Shown one piece after another: positions 54,700-64,000 of a stretch of DNA of 64,000 nt (position 1 is its first letter; every line of letters begins with the position of its first letter). The notes beneath the pieces are model-generated. The model saw nothing but the letters and a program-made list of their open reading frames with translations. It ran no database searches and was not told the origin of the DNA. Both the position numbers and the translations under genes were made by a program. Source of the DNA: Streptomyces sp. DHE7-1 (GTDB lineage Bacteria; Actinomycetota; Actinomycetes; Streptomycetales; Streptomycetaceae); contig JACJDG010000003.1 of assembly GCA_016432725.1 (NCBI GenBank), positions 4,898,001 to 4,962,000 on the forward strand, in the 5' to 3' direction.

Positions 54700-56088
54700 T
54701 CACGGGCGTGTCATCCGCAGGACATCCAGCGCCTCGTCGAGCTGCTCCACCGTGAGGTCGCCGCGCTCCACGTATCCGCCCTCCAGCACGACCTCGCGGA
54801 TGGTCCTGCGCTCGGCCAGCGACCTCTTCGCGACCTTCGCGGCCTCCTCGTAGCCGATGTACCTGTTCAGCGGCGTCACCACCGAGGGCGAGGACTCGGC
54901 GTACTCGCGGGCGCGTTCGCGGTCGGCGGTGACGCCGTCCACGGTCCGGTCGGCCAGCAGCCGGGAGACGTTCGCGAGCAGCCGGACGGACTCCAGCACG
55001 TTCTTGGCGATGACCGGGAGCATCACGTTCAGCTCGAAGTTCCCGGCGGCGCCGGCGGTGGTGATGGTCGCGTCGTTGCCGATCACCTGGGCGGCGACCA
55101 TGAGCACGGCCTCGGGGACGACCGGGTTGACCTTGCCCGGCATGATCGAGGAGCCCGGCTGCAGATCGGGCAGCCGGATCTCGGCCAGCCCGGTGCGCGG
55201 CCCGGACGCCATCCAGCGCAGATCGTTCGCGATCTTCGTCAGCCCGACCGCGATGGTCCGGAGCTGCCCGCTCGTCTCCACGACCCCGTCCCGGGCGCCC
55301 TGCGCCTCGAAGTGGTCGCGGGCCTCGGTGAGCGGCAGCCCGGTGGCCCGCGCGACCTCCTCGATGACCGCGGCGGAGAAGCCCGGCGGCGTGTTGATCC
55401 CGGTGCCCACCGCGGTACCGCCCAGCGGCAGCTCCGCCAGCCGGGGCAACGAGGCCCGCAGCCGCTCCACGCCGTACCGCACCTGCGCCGCGTACCCGCC
55501 GAACTCCTGCCCCAGGGTCACCGGCGTCGCGTCCATCAGATGCGTCCGCCCGGCCTTGACGACGTCCGCGAACTCCTCGGACTTGCGGCCGAGGGCGGCG
55601 GCGAGGTGCTCCAGCGCCGGGATCAGGTCGTGGGTGACCGCGGCGGTGGCGGCGATGTGCAGGGACGAGGGGAAGACGTCGTTCGAGGACTGCGAGGCGT
55701 TGACGTGGTCGTTCGGGTGCACGTCCCGGCCGAGCCGCTCACCGGCCAGGGTGGCGATGACTTCGTTGGCGTTCATGTTGGACGAGGTCCCGGACCCGGT
55801 CTGGAACACGTCCACCGGGAAGTGCTCGTCCCACTTCCCCTCGGCGACCTCCCGGGCCGCCTCCTGGATCGCCTCCGCGACGTCCTCGTCCAGCACGCCG
55901 AGCCCGGCGTTCACCTTCGCCGCGGCGCCCTTGATCCGGGCCAGCGCCTCGATGTGCGCCCGCTCGATCCGCTGCCCGGACACCGGGAAGTTCTCGACGG
56001 CACGCTGCGTCTGCGCCCGCCACTTGGCGTGGGCGGGCACCCGGACCTCGCCCATGGAGTCGTGCTCGATGCGGTATTCGTCGCTCAT
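54700..56088 (-). CDS. fumC: Class II fumarate hydratase
   Basis: 462 residues. The fumarase/aspartase superfamily signatures are present: GSGTSSNMNANEV, SSNDVFPSS, GRTHLMDATPVTLGQEFGGY (with catalytic His) and GSSIMPGKVNPV (catalytic Ser loop). It interconverts fumarate and malate in the TCA cycle and needs no iron-sulfur cluster. It is directly downstream of the class I enzyme on the same strand, separated by a terminator stem, so the two can be differently regulated. Confidence 0.96.
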   Translation of the reverse strand: MSDEYRIEHDSMGEVRVPAHAKWRAQTQRAVENFPVSGQRIERAHIEALARIKGAAAKVNAGLGVLDEDVAEAIQEAAREVAEGKWDEHFPVDVFQTGSGTSSNMNANEVIATLAGERLGRDVHPNDHVNASQSSNDVFPSSLHIAATAAVTHDLIPALEHLAAALGRKSEEFADVVKAGRTHLMDATPVTLGQEFGGYAAQVRYGVERLRASLPRLAELPLGGTAVGTGINTPPGFSAAVIEEVARATGLPLTEARDHFEAQGARDGVVETSGQLRTIAVGLTKIANDLRWMASGPRTGLAEIRLPDLQPGSSIMPGKVNPVVPEAVLMVAAQVIGNDATITTAGAAGNFELNVMLPVIAKNVLESVRLLANVSRLLADRTVDGVTADRERAREYAESSPSVVTPLNRYIGYEEAAKVAKRSLAERRTIREVVLEGGYVERGDLTVEQLDEALDVLRMTRP

Positions 56089-56143
56089 ACCGCTTACAGC
56101 GATCGACGGCGCCGCGATGTTCCGCGGCCCGCCGCCGGCGGGC

Positions 56144-56173
56144 GGGCGCGGCGGGGCTGACCCCGCCGCGCCC
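56144..56173 (-). terminator. Terminator between the two fumarase genes
   Basis: GGGCGCGGCGGGG and CCCCGCCGCGCCC pair over 13 bp with a 4-base loop, seven bases after the class I fumarase stop. Confidence 0.8.
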
Positions 56174-56179
56174 GGGCCC

Positions 56180-57850
<1,671 letters not shown>

Positions 57851-58018
57851 CTCAGCCCATTCCTCACTCTGACGGACGGCTGCCCACCGTCGTTGGCGGG
57901 CCCCACCAGCGTAGAACCTGCCGTCGGCGCGGAACCTGTGAGGTGAGGCTCAGTTCGACACGCCCGTGCTCGTCCACACCCCTAGTCGCGATCTATCGCG
58001 TTTCGGTACGCTGCTGCC

Positions 58019-58720
58019 GTGGACCTTCAGAAGCACGCCCCAGCCCAGGACGGGGCCCCGGCCCCCGCCGACCTGCGCGCATCGGACGCCGACCGTGACC
58101 GCGTCGCCGACATCCTCCGTGAGGCCCTGGCCGAGGGCCGGCTGACGGCGGACGAGCACGCCGAGCGCGTCGAGGGGGTGCTGCACGCCAAGACGGTCGG
58201 TGAGCTGGAGGTCTTCATCCGGGACCTGCCCGCGGCGCATCACGGGCCCGCGGCGCCGGCCTACGCGTCCGTGCCGCCCCGTCCGGCTCCCGGCGCGGTA
58301 CCGGCCGAGGCGGACGCCAACGTGGTGGCCGTGTTCAGCAGTGCCATGCGGCGGGGCCGCTGGCGGGCCGGGCGCCGGCTGCACGCCTACGCGGTGTTCG
58401 GCAGCGTCGAGATCGATCTGAGCGAGGCGGTCTTCGAGTACCAGCACGTCGTCGTCAAGGCCGTCTCGGTCTTCGGTGACGTGCAGATCCGCGTCCCGGA
58501 GAACGTCTCGCTGCGCGGCACGGGCGGGGGTGTGCTGGGCAACTTCGAGGTGGCCCCGCTGGATTCGGCCGAGTCGGAGGCGCCCGTGATCTACGTCGAC
58601 GGCTGGGCCGTGCTGGGCAACGTGGAGGCGCGGCCCAAGCGGGGCAAGCTCGTGGCGGACATCCTCGACCGCGTCCAGGACAAGGTCGACCGCAAGCTGC
58701 GCAAGCACCTGGACCGCTGA
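58019..58720 (+). CDS. DUF1707 domain protein with LiaF-like C-terminal domain
   Basis: 233 residues from the GTG at 58019. Residues ~18-72 are the DUF1707 motif (DLRASDADRDRVADILREAL, GRLTADEHAERVEGVLHAKT, GELEVFIRDLP). A Pro/Ala linker leads to a beta-repeat domain (AVFGSVEIDLSEA, SVFGDVQIRVPENVSL, VLGNFEVAPLD), like the cell-wall-active C-terminal domain of LiaF/VraT proteins. There is no membrane span. Its function is unknown; related proteins sense envelope stress. Confidence 0.9.
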   Translation: MDLQKHAPAQDGAPAPADLRASDADRDRVADILREALAEGRLTADEHAERVEGVLHAKTVGELEVFIRDLPAAHHGPAAPAYASVPPRPAPGAVPAEADANVVAVFSSAMRRGRWRAGRRLHAYAVFGSVEIDLSEAVFEYQHVVVKAVSVFGDVQIRVPENVSLRGTGGGVLGNFEVAPLDSAESEAPVIYVDGWAVLGNVEARPKRGKLVADILDRVQDKVDRKLRKHLDR

Positions 58721-58727
58721 CGGGCGG

Positions 58728-58771
58728 CGACGCTTCCGCCGGCGGCCGGAAGGGCGTCGGCGGAAGCGTCG
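58728..58771 (+). terminator. Terminator after the DUF1707 gene
   Basis: CGACGCTTCCGCCG and CGGCGGAAGCGTCG pair over 14 bp with a 16-base inner segment, seven bases after the stop. Confidence 0.8.
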
Positions 58772-58899
58772 GCGAGGGCGCGGGGGCGTGAACAGGACGA
58801 CGTGCGCCCGCGGTTGGGAACGCTGTGCATAGGCGCGCGCACAGCGGGTAGGCCTTGCTGCATCGTGCTCGCTCGCGAAGCCGTCGTCAGGAGTAGACC

Positions 58900-59274
58900 G
58901 TGCTGCAACCGCCGCATTCGTCCCTGCAGGTAGCCGCCGTTCCGGCCCAGCGGGTGCCAGTGCGAGACAGGGATCAAGACGCCCCCTGGCACACCGAGGC
59001 GGTGTGCCGGCGTGATGAGGCCGGCCTGTTCTTCGCCCCGTCCAAGGAGCCGACGGCCGCCCGGCTGTCCCGCGAGGAAGCGGCCAAGCGCGTCTGCGCG
59101 CGCTGCCCCGTCATGGTGGAGTGCCGCGAGCACGCCCTGCTCCAGCCCGAGCCGTACGGCGTCTGGGGCGGCCTGACGGCCGCCGAGCGCCGCGTCGTGC
59201 TGGCGCGCCGGCGGAGGCGTGAGCTGGAGCTGAAGAAGGCGGCCCGGGCGACGACGGACCGCATAGCCGGCTAG
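58900..59274 (+). CDS. wblI: WhiB-family iron-sulfur regulator
   Basis: 124 residues from the GTG at 58900. Four cluster-binding cysteines: AVCRRDE (about residue 36), then CARCPVMVEC (CxxC, then x5, C). The Gly-Val-Trp-Gly-Gly turn (GVWGGLTAAERR) and a basic C-terminal helix (LARRRRRELELKKA) follow. Wbl proteins carry a [4Fe-4S] cluster and act with the principal sigma factor on developmental or stress genes. The symbol is suggested only from gene context and memory. The stop codon is the edge of a palindromic element. Confidence 0.9.
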   Translation: MLQPPHSSLQVAAVPAQRVPVRDRDQDAPWHTEAVCRRDEAGLFFAPSKEPTAARLSREEAAKRVCARCPVMVECREHALLQPEPYGVWGGLTAAERRVVLARRRRRELELKKAARATTDRIAG

Positions 59275-59438
59275 TGCTGCGACCGGAAAGGTTCACCGGC
59301 TCGCGACGCCCGGCACGGCACCTCGCCGCGTTGTCGCATCACCCGAGTACATCCAGTACGCGGGCCATGCTCCGCCTTGCGATGCACCGCACCGGACGCC
59401 GCGAGCTTCCCGGCAAACCTTTCCGGCCACAGCACTAG
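59271..59438. repeat. 168-bp palindromic element (MITE/REP-like), copy B
   Basis: Terminal inverted repeats CTAGTGCTG and CAGCACTAG extend imperfectly over ~30 bp (GCCGGAAAGGTT with AACCTTTCCGGC). The centre, ACCCGAGTACATCCAGTACG, is nearly identical to the centre of the element at 27753-27927, though the arms differ. The left end supplies the TAG stop of the WhiB-like gene. No coding capacity. Confidence 0.85.
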
Positions 59439-59446
59439 CTGTACGA

Positions 59447-59478
59447 ACGGGCGCCCTCTCCGCACAGAGGGCGCCCGT
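59447..59478. terminator. Terminator after the WhiB-like gene and glpX
   Basis: ACGGGCGCCCTCT and AGAGGGCGCCCGT pair over 13 bp, followed by CGTTTT. It lies between the convergent WhiB-like and glpX genes. Confidence 0.85.
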
Positions 59479-59513
59479 CGTTTTCCGGGGGAGCGGGGCT
59501 CACCCCGGGCAGG

Positions 59514-60548
59514 TCACTTCGCCCGGTCGAAGTCGATCGCGCTGTAGGCCCGCAGCTTGCTCAGCCGGTGCTCGGAGTCGATCCGCCGCACGGTGCCGGA
59601 CCTCGACCTCATCACGATCGAGTCGGTGGTGGCGGTCTCCGACCGGTACCGCACGCCGCGCATCAGCTCGCCGTCGGTGATGCCGGTGGCGACGAAGAAC
59701 ACGTTCTCGCCGGTGACCAGGTCCTCCGTGGTCAGGACGCGGTCCAGGTCGTGCCCTGCGTCGACGGCCCGCGCCCGCTCCTCGTCGTCCTTGGGCCACA
59801 GCTTGCCCTGGATGGTGCCGCCCAGGCACTTCACGGCGCAGGCCGAGATGATGCCCTCCGGGGTGCCGCCGATGCCGAGCAGCAGGTCGATGCCGGTGCC
59901 CTCGCGCAGGGCGAGGATGGAGCCGGCGACGTCACCGTCGGAGATCAGCTTGATGCGCGCGCCGGTGTCGCGGATCTCCTTGATGATGCCTTCGTGCCGG
60001 GGACGGTCCAGGATGACGACGGTGACGTCCTCGGGCGTGCGGCGCTTGGCCTTGGCGACCCGGCGGATGTTGACCGACACGGGCGCGTTGATGTCCACGA
60101 AGTCGGCGGCCTCGGGGCCGGTGACCAGCTTGTCCATGTAGAACACGGCGGACGGGTCGAACATGGCCCCGCGCTCGGCGGCGGCGAGGACCGCGATCGC
60201 GTTGGGCATGCCCTTGGCGGTCAGGGTGGTGCCGTCGATCGGGTCGACGGCGATGTCCACCTCGGGACCGGTTCCGTCGCCCACGTGCTCTCCGTTGAAG
60301 AGCATCGGGGCCTCGTCCTTCTCGCCCTCACCGATGACGACGACGCCGTTCATCGAGACGGTCGAGACGAGGGTCCGCATGGCGCGCACCGCGGCACCGT
60401 CGGCACCGTTCTTGTCACCGCGCCCGACCCAGCGGCCGGCGGCCATGGCGGCGGCTTCGGTGACCCGGACGAGCTCCAGGGCGAGGTTGCGGTCGGGTGC
60501 CTCGGAGGGCACATCGAGCTCGGACGGCAGATGATGATTCTCGGTCAT
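59514..60548 (-). CDS. glpX: Fructose-1,6-bisphosphatase class II GlpX
   Basis: 344 residues. Metal- and phosphate-binding motifs of the GlpX family: VVIGEGEKDEAPMLFNGE, EVDIAVDPIDGTTLTAKG (the DPIDGTT block), VVILDRPRHEGIIKEIRDTGARI and GIGGTPEGIISACAVKCLGG. It hydrolyses fructose-1,6-bisphosphate in gluconeogenesis and is usually the only such enzyme in actinomycetes. It is divergent from the DUF4245 gene. Confidence 0.96.
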   Translation of the reverse strand: MTENHHLPSELDVPSEAPDRNLALELVRVTEAAAMAAGRWVGRGDKNGADGAAVRAMRTLVSTVSMNGVVVIGEGEKDEAPMLFNGEHVGDGTGPEVDIAVDPIDGTTLTAKGMPNAIAVLAAAERGAMFDPSAVFYMDKLVTGPEAADFVDINAPVSVNIRRVAKAKRRTPEDVTVVILDRPRHEGIIKEIRDTGARIKLISDGDVAGSILALREGTGIDLLLGIGGTPEGIISACAVKCLGGTIQGKLWPKDDEERARAVDAGHDLDRVLTTEDLVTGENVFFVATGITDGELMRGVRYRSETATTDSIVMRSRSGTVRRIDSEHRLSKLRAYSAIDFDRAK

Positions 60549-60675
60549 CGGAGCGCACCTTTCTGATACGACGACGGCCGGATGAGGGTGTTGGTCCCGA
60601 CTCTATCGTTGAGCAGACAAAATGAGCAGGGGACCCCACGTATGAGCGCTCCGGGCACCTGCGACGATAGAGGGC

Positions 60676-61200
60676 GTGGCAGGTTCCAACGGCAAGCAGA
60701 AGACGGTCCGGGACATGATCCTCTCCCTGGGCCTCATCGGGATCGCGGCGGCGGTCATCTACGTCTTCGTCCCGCACGACGATCACGCTCCCGACATCAG
60801 GCGGGTCGACTACCAGGTCGAGCTGGACACGGCCCGTCGTGCCGCGAGCTACCCGGTGGCCGCCCCCGAGGGCCTGCCCGGGTCCTGGAAGGCGACCTCG
60901 GTGCGCTTCCAGGGCGAGAACTCCGACCGGTGGCACCTGGGCTTCCAGGATCCCGAGGGTCAGTACGTGCAGGTCGAGCAGTCCACTCAGAAACGGTCCG
61001 ACTTCATCGAGCAGGCCGGCCAGGGTTCGAAGGCGACGAAGCGGACCGAGCGGATCGGCGGCCGCACCTGGACCCGGTACACCGGCGGCCGCTACGACGC
61101 CCTGGTCCTGGAGGACACCCCCGGCTCCACCACGGTGGTGTCCGGCACGGCGCCCTTCGATCGGCTGACGAGGATGGCGGCCGCCCTGAAGATGTCCTGA
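60676..61200 (+). CDS. DUF4245 membrane-anchored protein
   Basis: 174 residues from the GTG at 60676 (VAGSNGKQKTVRDM). One N-terminal membrane anchor (ILSLGLIGIAAAVIYVFVP) precedes an extracellular beta-rich domain with the DUF4245 pattern (RRAASYPVAAPEGLPGSW, HLGFQDPEGQYVQVEQS, GRTWTRYTGGRYDALVLE). Actinobacteria-specific, of unknown role, and commonly found next to glpX, as here. Confidence 0.9.
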   Translation: MAGSNGKQKTVRDMILSLGLIGIAAAVIYVFVPHDDHAPDIRRVDYQVELDTARRAASYPVAAPEGLPGSWKATSVRFQGENSDRWHLGFQDPEGQYVQVEQSTQKRSDFIEQAGQGSKATKRTERIGGRTWTRYTGGRYDALVLEDTPGSTTVVSGTAPFDRLTRMAAALKMS

Positions 61201-61210
61201 GCGCCCTGCC

Positions 61211-61261
61211 GCGCACGTGAAGGGGCCCCCGGCGCGATGCCGGGGGCCCCTTCACGTGCGC
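61211..61261. terminator. Long bidirectional terminator
   Basis: A 23-bp perfect stem (61211-61233 with 61239-61261) with the loop GCGAT, between the convergent DUF4245 and nitroreductase-family genes. Confidence 0.85.
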
Positions 61262-61267
61262 GCGGGG

Positions 61268-61857
61268 TCAGACGGTCGTGATGACGTCCTCGTACGCCAG
61301 GCGCGGCGAGCGCGGGTACCAGGCGTCCGGGCCCGGACGGCCGATGTTGACGACCATCAGCGGGGTGTGGTCGTCGTCCAGGAACTCCTTGCGGACGCCC
61401 TCGAAGTCGAAGCCGGTCATCGGGCCCGCGGCGAGCCCCGCGGCGCGGACGCCGACGATGAAGTAACCGGCCTGGAGGGCGGCGTTCATCGCGGCGGAGC
61501 CCTCGCGGACCGGGCGCTCGGCGAAGAAGACGTCCTTGGCCTGCGGGAAGGCCGGGAACAGGGCCGGCAGCTCCTCGTGGAACTCGTTGTCCGCGGAGAG
61601 GATCGCGACCAGCGGGGCGGCGGCGGTCTTGGCCCGGTTGCCCTCGGCCATGTGCTGCAGCAGGCGCTCACGTGCCTCGGGGAGCGGACCAGGGTGACGC
61701 GCAGCGGGGTCTGGTTGAAGGCGGTCGGACCGTACTTGACCAGGTCGTAGATCGCCTGGACCTGCTCCTCGGTCACCGGCTCGTCGGTGAAGGTGTTCGC
61801 GGTGCGGGCCTCGCGGAACAGCAGGTCCTGGGCGGCGGGGTCAAGAACGAGAGACAT
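61268..61857 (-). CDS. Malonic semialdehyde reductase-like nitroreductase, RutE/HadB type (frameshifted)
   Basis: 196 residues with one C restored in the CCCC run near 61682 (VRSPEARERLLQHM). A nitroreductase-fold flavoprotein: LFREARTANTF, AIYDLVKYGPTAFNQTPLRV, NRAKTAAAPLVAILSAD, AGYFIVGVRAAGLAAGPM and VVNIGRPGPDAWYPRSPRL. This subgroup includes RutE of pyrimidine degradation; the substrate here is inferred only from the family. It converges with the DUF4245 gene. Confidence 0.88.
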
Positions 61858-61993
61858 GCGTGCCTTCCTCGGGTGCGCGTGCGGCCCGTGGTGCCGGACC
61901 GGCTGACGCTCACGAGACTACGGCAAAGTTCAACCTTCAACCAAATGGACGGAATGGTGAGCCCCGGCACAGCGCCGGGCGCCACCCCGCGCC

Positions 61994-62218
61994 CTATTCG
62001 GCGTCCTCCTCCTCGGTCTCCTCGGCCAGCGCCGCGTCCAGCCGGGCCCGCGCGCCCTCCAGCCAGCGCCGGCACACCTTGGCCAGCTCCTCGCCCCGCT
62101 CCCACAGCGCCAGGGACTCCTCGAGCGACGTACCGCCCGTCTCCAGACGCCGCACGACGTCGATCAACTCGTCCCGGGCCTGCTCGTACGACAGCGCCTC
62201 GTCCACCTTGCTGGTCAT
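61994..62218 (-). CDS. xseB: Exodeoxyribonuclease VII small subunit
   Basis: 74 residues. The conserved XseB helix-hairpin is visible: LSYEQARDELIDVVRRLETG, TSLEESLALWERGEELAKVC, and an acidic C-terminus. It binds and activates the large subunit encoded nine bases upstream in the same operon. Confidence 0.95.
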   Translation of the reverse strand: MTSKVDEALSYEQARDELIDVVRRLETGGTSLEESLALWERGEELAKVCRRWLEGARARLDAALAEETEEEDAE

Positions 62219-62227
62219 CCACCCACC

Positions 62228-63448
62228 CTAGACATCGACATCGGCATCGACACGGACACCGAACTCGCCCTCGGCGACCCGCGCCCGCAGCGTCTCGCCC
62301 CCGGTCACTTCCTGCGGGTCGCGCACCACATGGCCGTCCGCCCGCTGCAGCACCGCGTAGCCGCGCTTGAGGGTGGCGGCCGGGGAGAGGGCCACCACGC
62401 GCGCGTGCGTGTGCGTCAGCTCGGAGTCGGCACGGTCCAGGAGGTGGCCGAGGGTGCGCCGGCCGCGGTCCAGCAGCGACGCCACATGGTCGGCTCGCTC
62501 GTCGACCATCCGGTGCGGATCCTCCATCGAGGGCCGCGCCAGCGCGTGGGCCAGCCCCCGCTCCTCCCGCTCCACGGACGCCGACACGCACCGCCGGGCC
62601 CGGTCCCGCAGCATCCGCACCCGCTCGAACTCCTCGCCCACGTCCGGCACGACCTTCTTGGCGGCGTCGGTCGGGGTCGAGGCGCGCAGGTCGGCCACGT
62701 GGTCCAGCAGCGGATTGTCCGGCTCGTGCCCGATGGCGGACACCACGGGCGTACGGCACTGGGCCACCGCGCGCACGAGCTGCTCGTCGGAGAACGGCAG
62801 CAGGTCCTCCACGCTGCCGCCGCCCCGGGCCACGACGATGACGTCCACGCCGTCCAGCGCGTCCAGCTCCTTGACCGCCTGCACGACCTGCGGAACGGCG
62901 TGCACCCCCTGCACGGCCACGTTCCGCACCTCGAAGCGGACGGCCGGCCAGCGGTGGCGGGCGTTCTCCAGCACGTCCCGCTCCGCGGCGGAGGCCCGCC
63001 CGCAGACCAGCCCGATGAGCTGCGGCAGGAACGGCAGCGGTTTCTTCCGCTCGGGGGCGAACAGCCCCTCGGCCGCCAGCGCCTTCTTGAGCTGCTCCAG
63101 CCGGGCCAGCAGCTCACCGACGCCCACCGGCCGTATCTCGGCGGCCCGCAGCGAGAGCTGCCCACGCGGCGCGTACCACTCCGGCTTCGCCAGGACGACG
63201 ACCCGGGCGCCCTCACCCACCACGTCGGCCACCGCGTCGAACACCTGCCGGTAGCACGTCACGCTGACGGAGACGTCATGCGAGGGATCCCGCAGGGTCA
63301 GGAAGACCACCCCGGCGCCCGGCCGCCGCGAGAGCTGCGTGATCTGCCCCTCGACCCACACCGCGCCCAGCCGGTCGATCCACCTGCCGATGAGCCGCGA
63401 GACCTCACCGACGGGCAGGGGCGTCTCGGGCGACGTGTTCACAGCCAT
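62228..63448 (-). CDS. xseA: Exodeoxyribonuclease VII large subunit
   Basis: 406 residues from the ATG at 63448 (MAVNTSPETPLPVGEVS). The N-terminal OB-fold domain (IDRLGAVWVEGQITQLSRR, GAGVVFLTLRDPSHDVSVSV) precedes the catalytic domain (PFLPQLIGLVCGRASAAERD, DVIVVARGGGSVEDLLPFS, PVVSAIGHEPDNPLLDHVADLRASTPTDAA) and a coiled-coil tail. It degrades single-stranded DNA from both ends. Open frames upstream of this ATG overlap the ispH start and are not coding. Confidence 0.95.
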   Translation of the reverse strand: MAVNTSPETPLPVGEVSRLIGRWIDRLGAVWVEGQITQLSRRPGAGVVFLTLRDPSHDVSVSVTCYRQVFDAVADVVGEGARVVVLAKPEWYAPRGQLSLRAAEIRPVGVGELLARLEQLKKALAAEGLFAPERKKPLPFLPQLIGLVCGRASAAERDVLENARHRWPAVRFEVRNVAVQGVHAVPQVVQAVKELDALDGVDVIVVARGGGSVEDLLPFSDEQLVRAVAQCRTPVVSAIGHEPDNPLLDHVADLRASTPTDAAKKVVPDVGEEFERVRMLRDRARRCVSASVEREERGLAHALARPSMEDPHRMVDERADHVASLLDRGRRTLGHLLDRADSELTHTHARVVALSPAATLKRGYAVLQRADGHVVRDPQEVTGGETLRARVAEGEFGVRVDADVDV

Positions 63449-63575
63449 GCGGCGAGCGTAACGGCGGGCACCGACAGAAGGCCCCGCCCGCACGCGCGCC
63501 CGCGACGGAGCCGTGCGGGCGGCCGCGCGGGGACGCGATCCCGGAGCCCGTGAACACACCCTTACGATGGGTCCC

Positions 63576-64000
63576 ATGACCGCTTCGTCTGGCCGCCGTG
63601 TCCTGCTCGCCGCCCCCGGGGCTACTGCGCCGGTGTCGACCGCGCCGTGATCGCCGTCGAGAAGGCCCTGGAGCAGTACGGGGCCCCGATCTACGTCCGG
63701 CACGAGATCGTCCACAACAAGTACGTCGTGCAGACCCTGGAGAAGAAGGGCGCCGTCTTCGTCGAGCGGACGGAGGAGGTGCCGCCGGGCAACATCGTGA
63801 TGTTCTCCGCGCACGGCGTCGCCCCGGTCGTGCACGAGGAGGCCGAGCGCGGCCGGCTGGCCACGATCGACGCGACCTGCCCGCTGGTCACCAAGGTCCA
63901 CAAGGAGGCCGTGCGGTACGCCAACGAGGACTACGACATCCTCCTGATCGGGCACGAGGGCCACGAGGAGGTCATCGGCACCTCCGGCGAGGCCCCCGAC
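63576..64000 (+). CDS. ispH: 4-hydroxy-3-methylbut-2-enyl diphosphate reductase IspH, N-terminal part (frameshifted)
   Basis: The gene runs off the end of the window. After adding one C in the CCCCC run near 63618, the start reads RRVLLAAPRGYCAGVDRAV, with the first cluster Cys in GYCAGV. HEIVHNKYVVQTLEKKG, MFSAHGVAPVV and IDATCPLVTKVHKEA (second cluster Cys) follow. This is the last step of the non-mevalonate isoprenoid pathway and is essential in Streptomyces, so the frameshift is almost surely a sequence error. The start is the ATG at 63576, with an in-frame ATG at 63567 as alternative. It is divergent from xseA. Confidence 0.9.

Noticed and set aside
63449..63964. An N-terminal extension of XseA reaching over ispH
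   Set aside because: XseA begins normally at 63448, and the upstream frame is antisense to conserved IspH sequence.

Overview
The window is a very GC-rich stretch of actinobacterial chromosome, almost certainly Streptomyces. Supporting features are a WhiB-family protein, a DUF5753/DUF397 regulator pair, a Gram-positive Tad pilus locus, a secreted GH18 chitinase with DasR-type operator half-sites, many Ala/Arg/Gly-rich proteins, GTG starts with GGAGG-type ribosome sites, and long stem terminators without T-runs. From memory, the right half (PhoH, AhpCD/OxyR, two fumarases, WhiB-like, GlpX, ExoVII, IspH) has the gene content and order of the conserved Streptomyces core.

Layout. 1-5.8 kb: end of a gluconate permease, an acidic conserved protein, a secreted M14 carboxypeptidase, an SseB/DUF1266 protein, and a DUF397 / helix-turn-helix / anti-sigma-type ATPase regulatory cassette. 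5.8-12.7 kb: an accessory island with gene remnants, a zinc-ribbon immunity candidate, a giant RHS protein ending in an HExxH metallopeptidase-like toxin tip, its alpha-helical partner and an SseB-like protein. 12.9-14.8 kb: chitinase with its operator. 15-26.3 kb: the Tad/Flp pilus locus (CpaB, TadZ, two TadE-like, TadA/CpaF, TadB, TadC), its own two-component system, the Flp pilin, a TadG-like protein, a lipoprotein and an OmpA-family protein. 26.4-30 kb: DUF192, an F420/LLM oxidoreductase, GNAT, DinB and methyltransferase genes. 30.4-36 kb: isoprenyl diphosphate synthase, PIN-PhoH ATPase, a secreted transglycosylase-like protein, an AI-2E-type exporter and a membrane protein. 36-40.8 kb: a giant secreted SGNH hydrolase and a small secreted protein. 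41-43.3 kb: ahpD-ahpC divergent from oxyR. 43.4-48.3 kb: an ABC exporter with PadR regulator, and an SPFH/ribbon-helix-helix pair. 48.5-54.6 kb: a class A penicillin-binding protein, a small secreted protein, a SpoIIE phosphatase and DUF402. 54.7-64 kb: fumarases, DUF1707, WhiB-like, GlpX, DUF4245, malonic semialdehyde reductase-like, ExoVII and the start of IspH.

A striking property of this sequence is that about twenty otherwise normal genes are broken by a single missing base. All but one or two are repaired by adding one G or C to a short G or C run, and none needs a base removed. The broken set includes genes expected to be essential (IspH). I therefore read these as consensus undercalls in homopolymers rather than real pseudogenes, and I give the repaired gene span in each entry.

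The most interesting biology is the RHS toxin tip with its adjacent immunity candidate, two long palindromic elements that each supply the stop codon of the gene they abut, the SPFH/RHH operon with a perfect palindrome upstream, and the Tad locus with an embedded two-component system.
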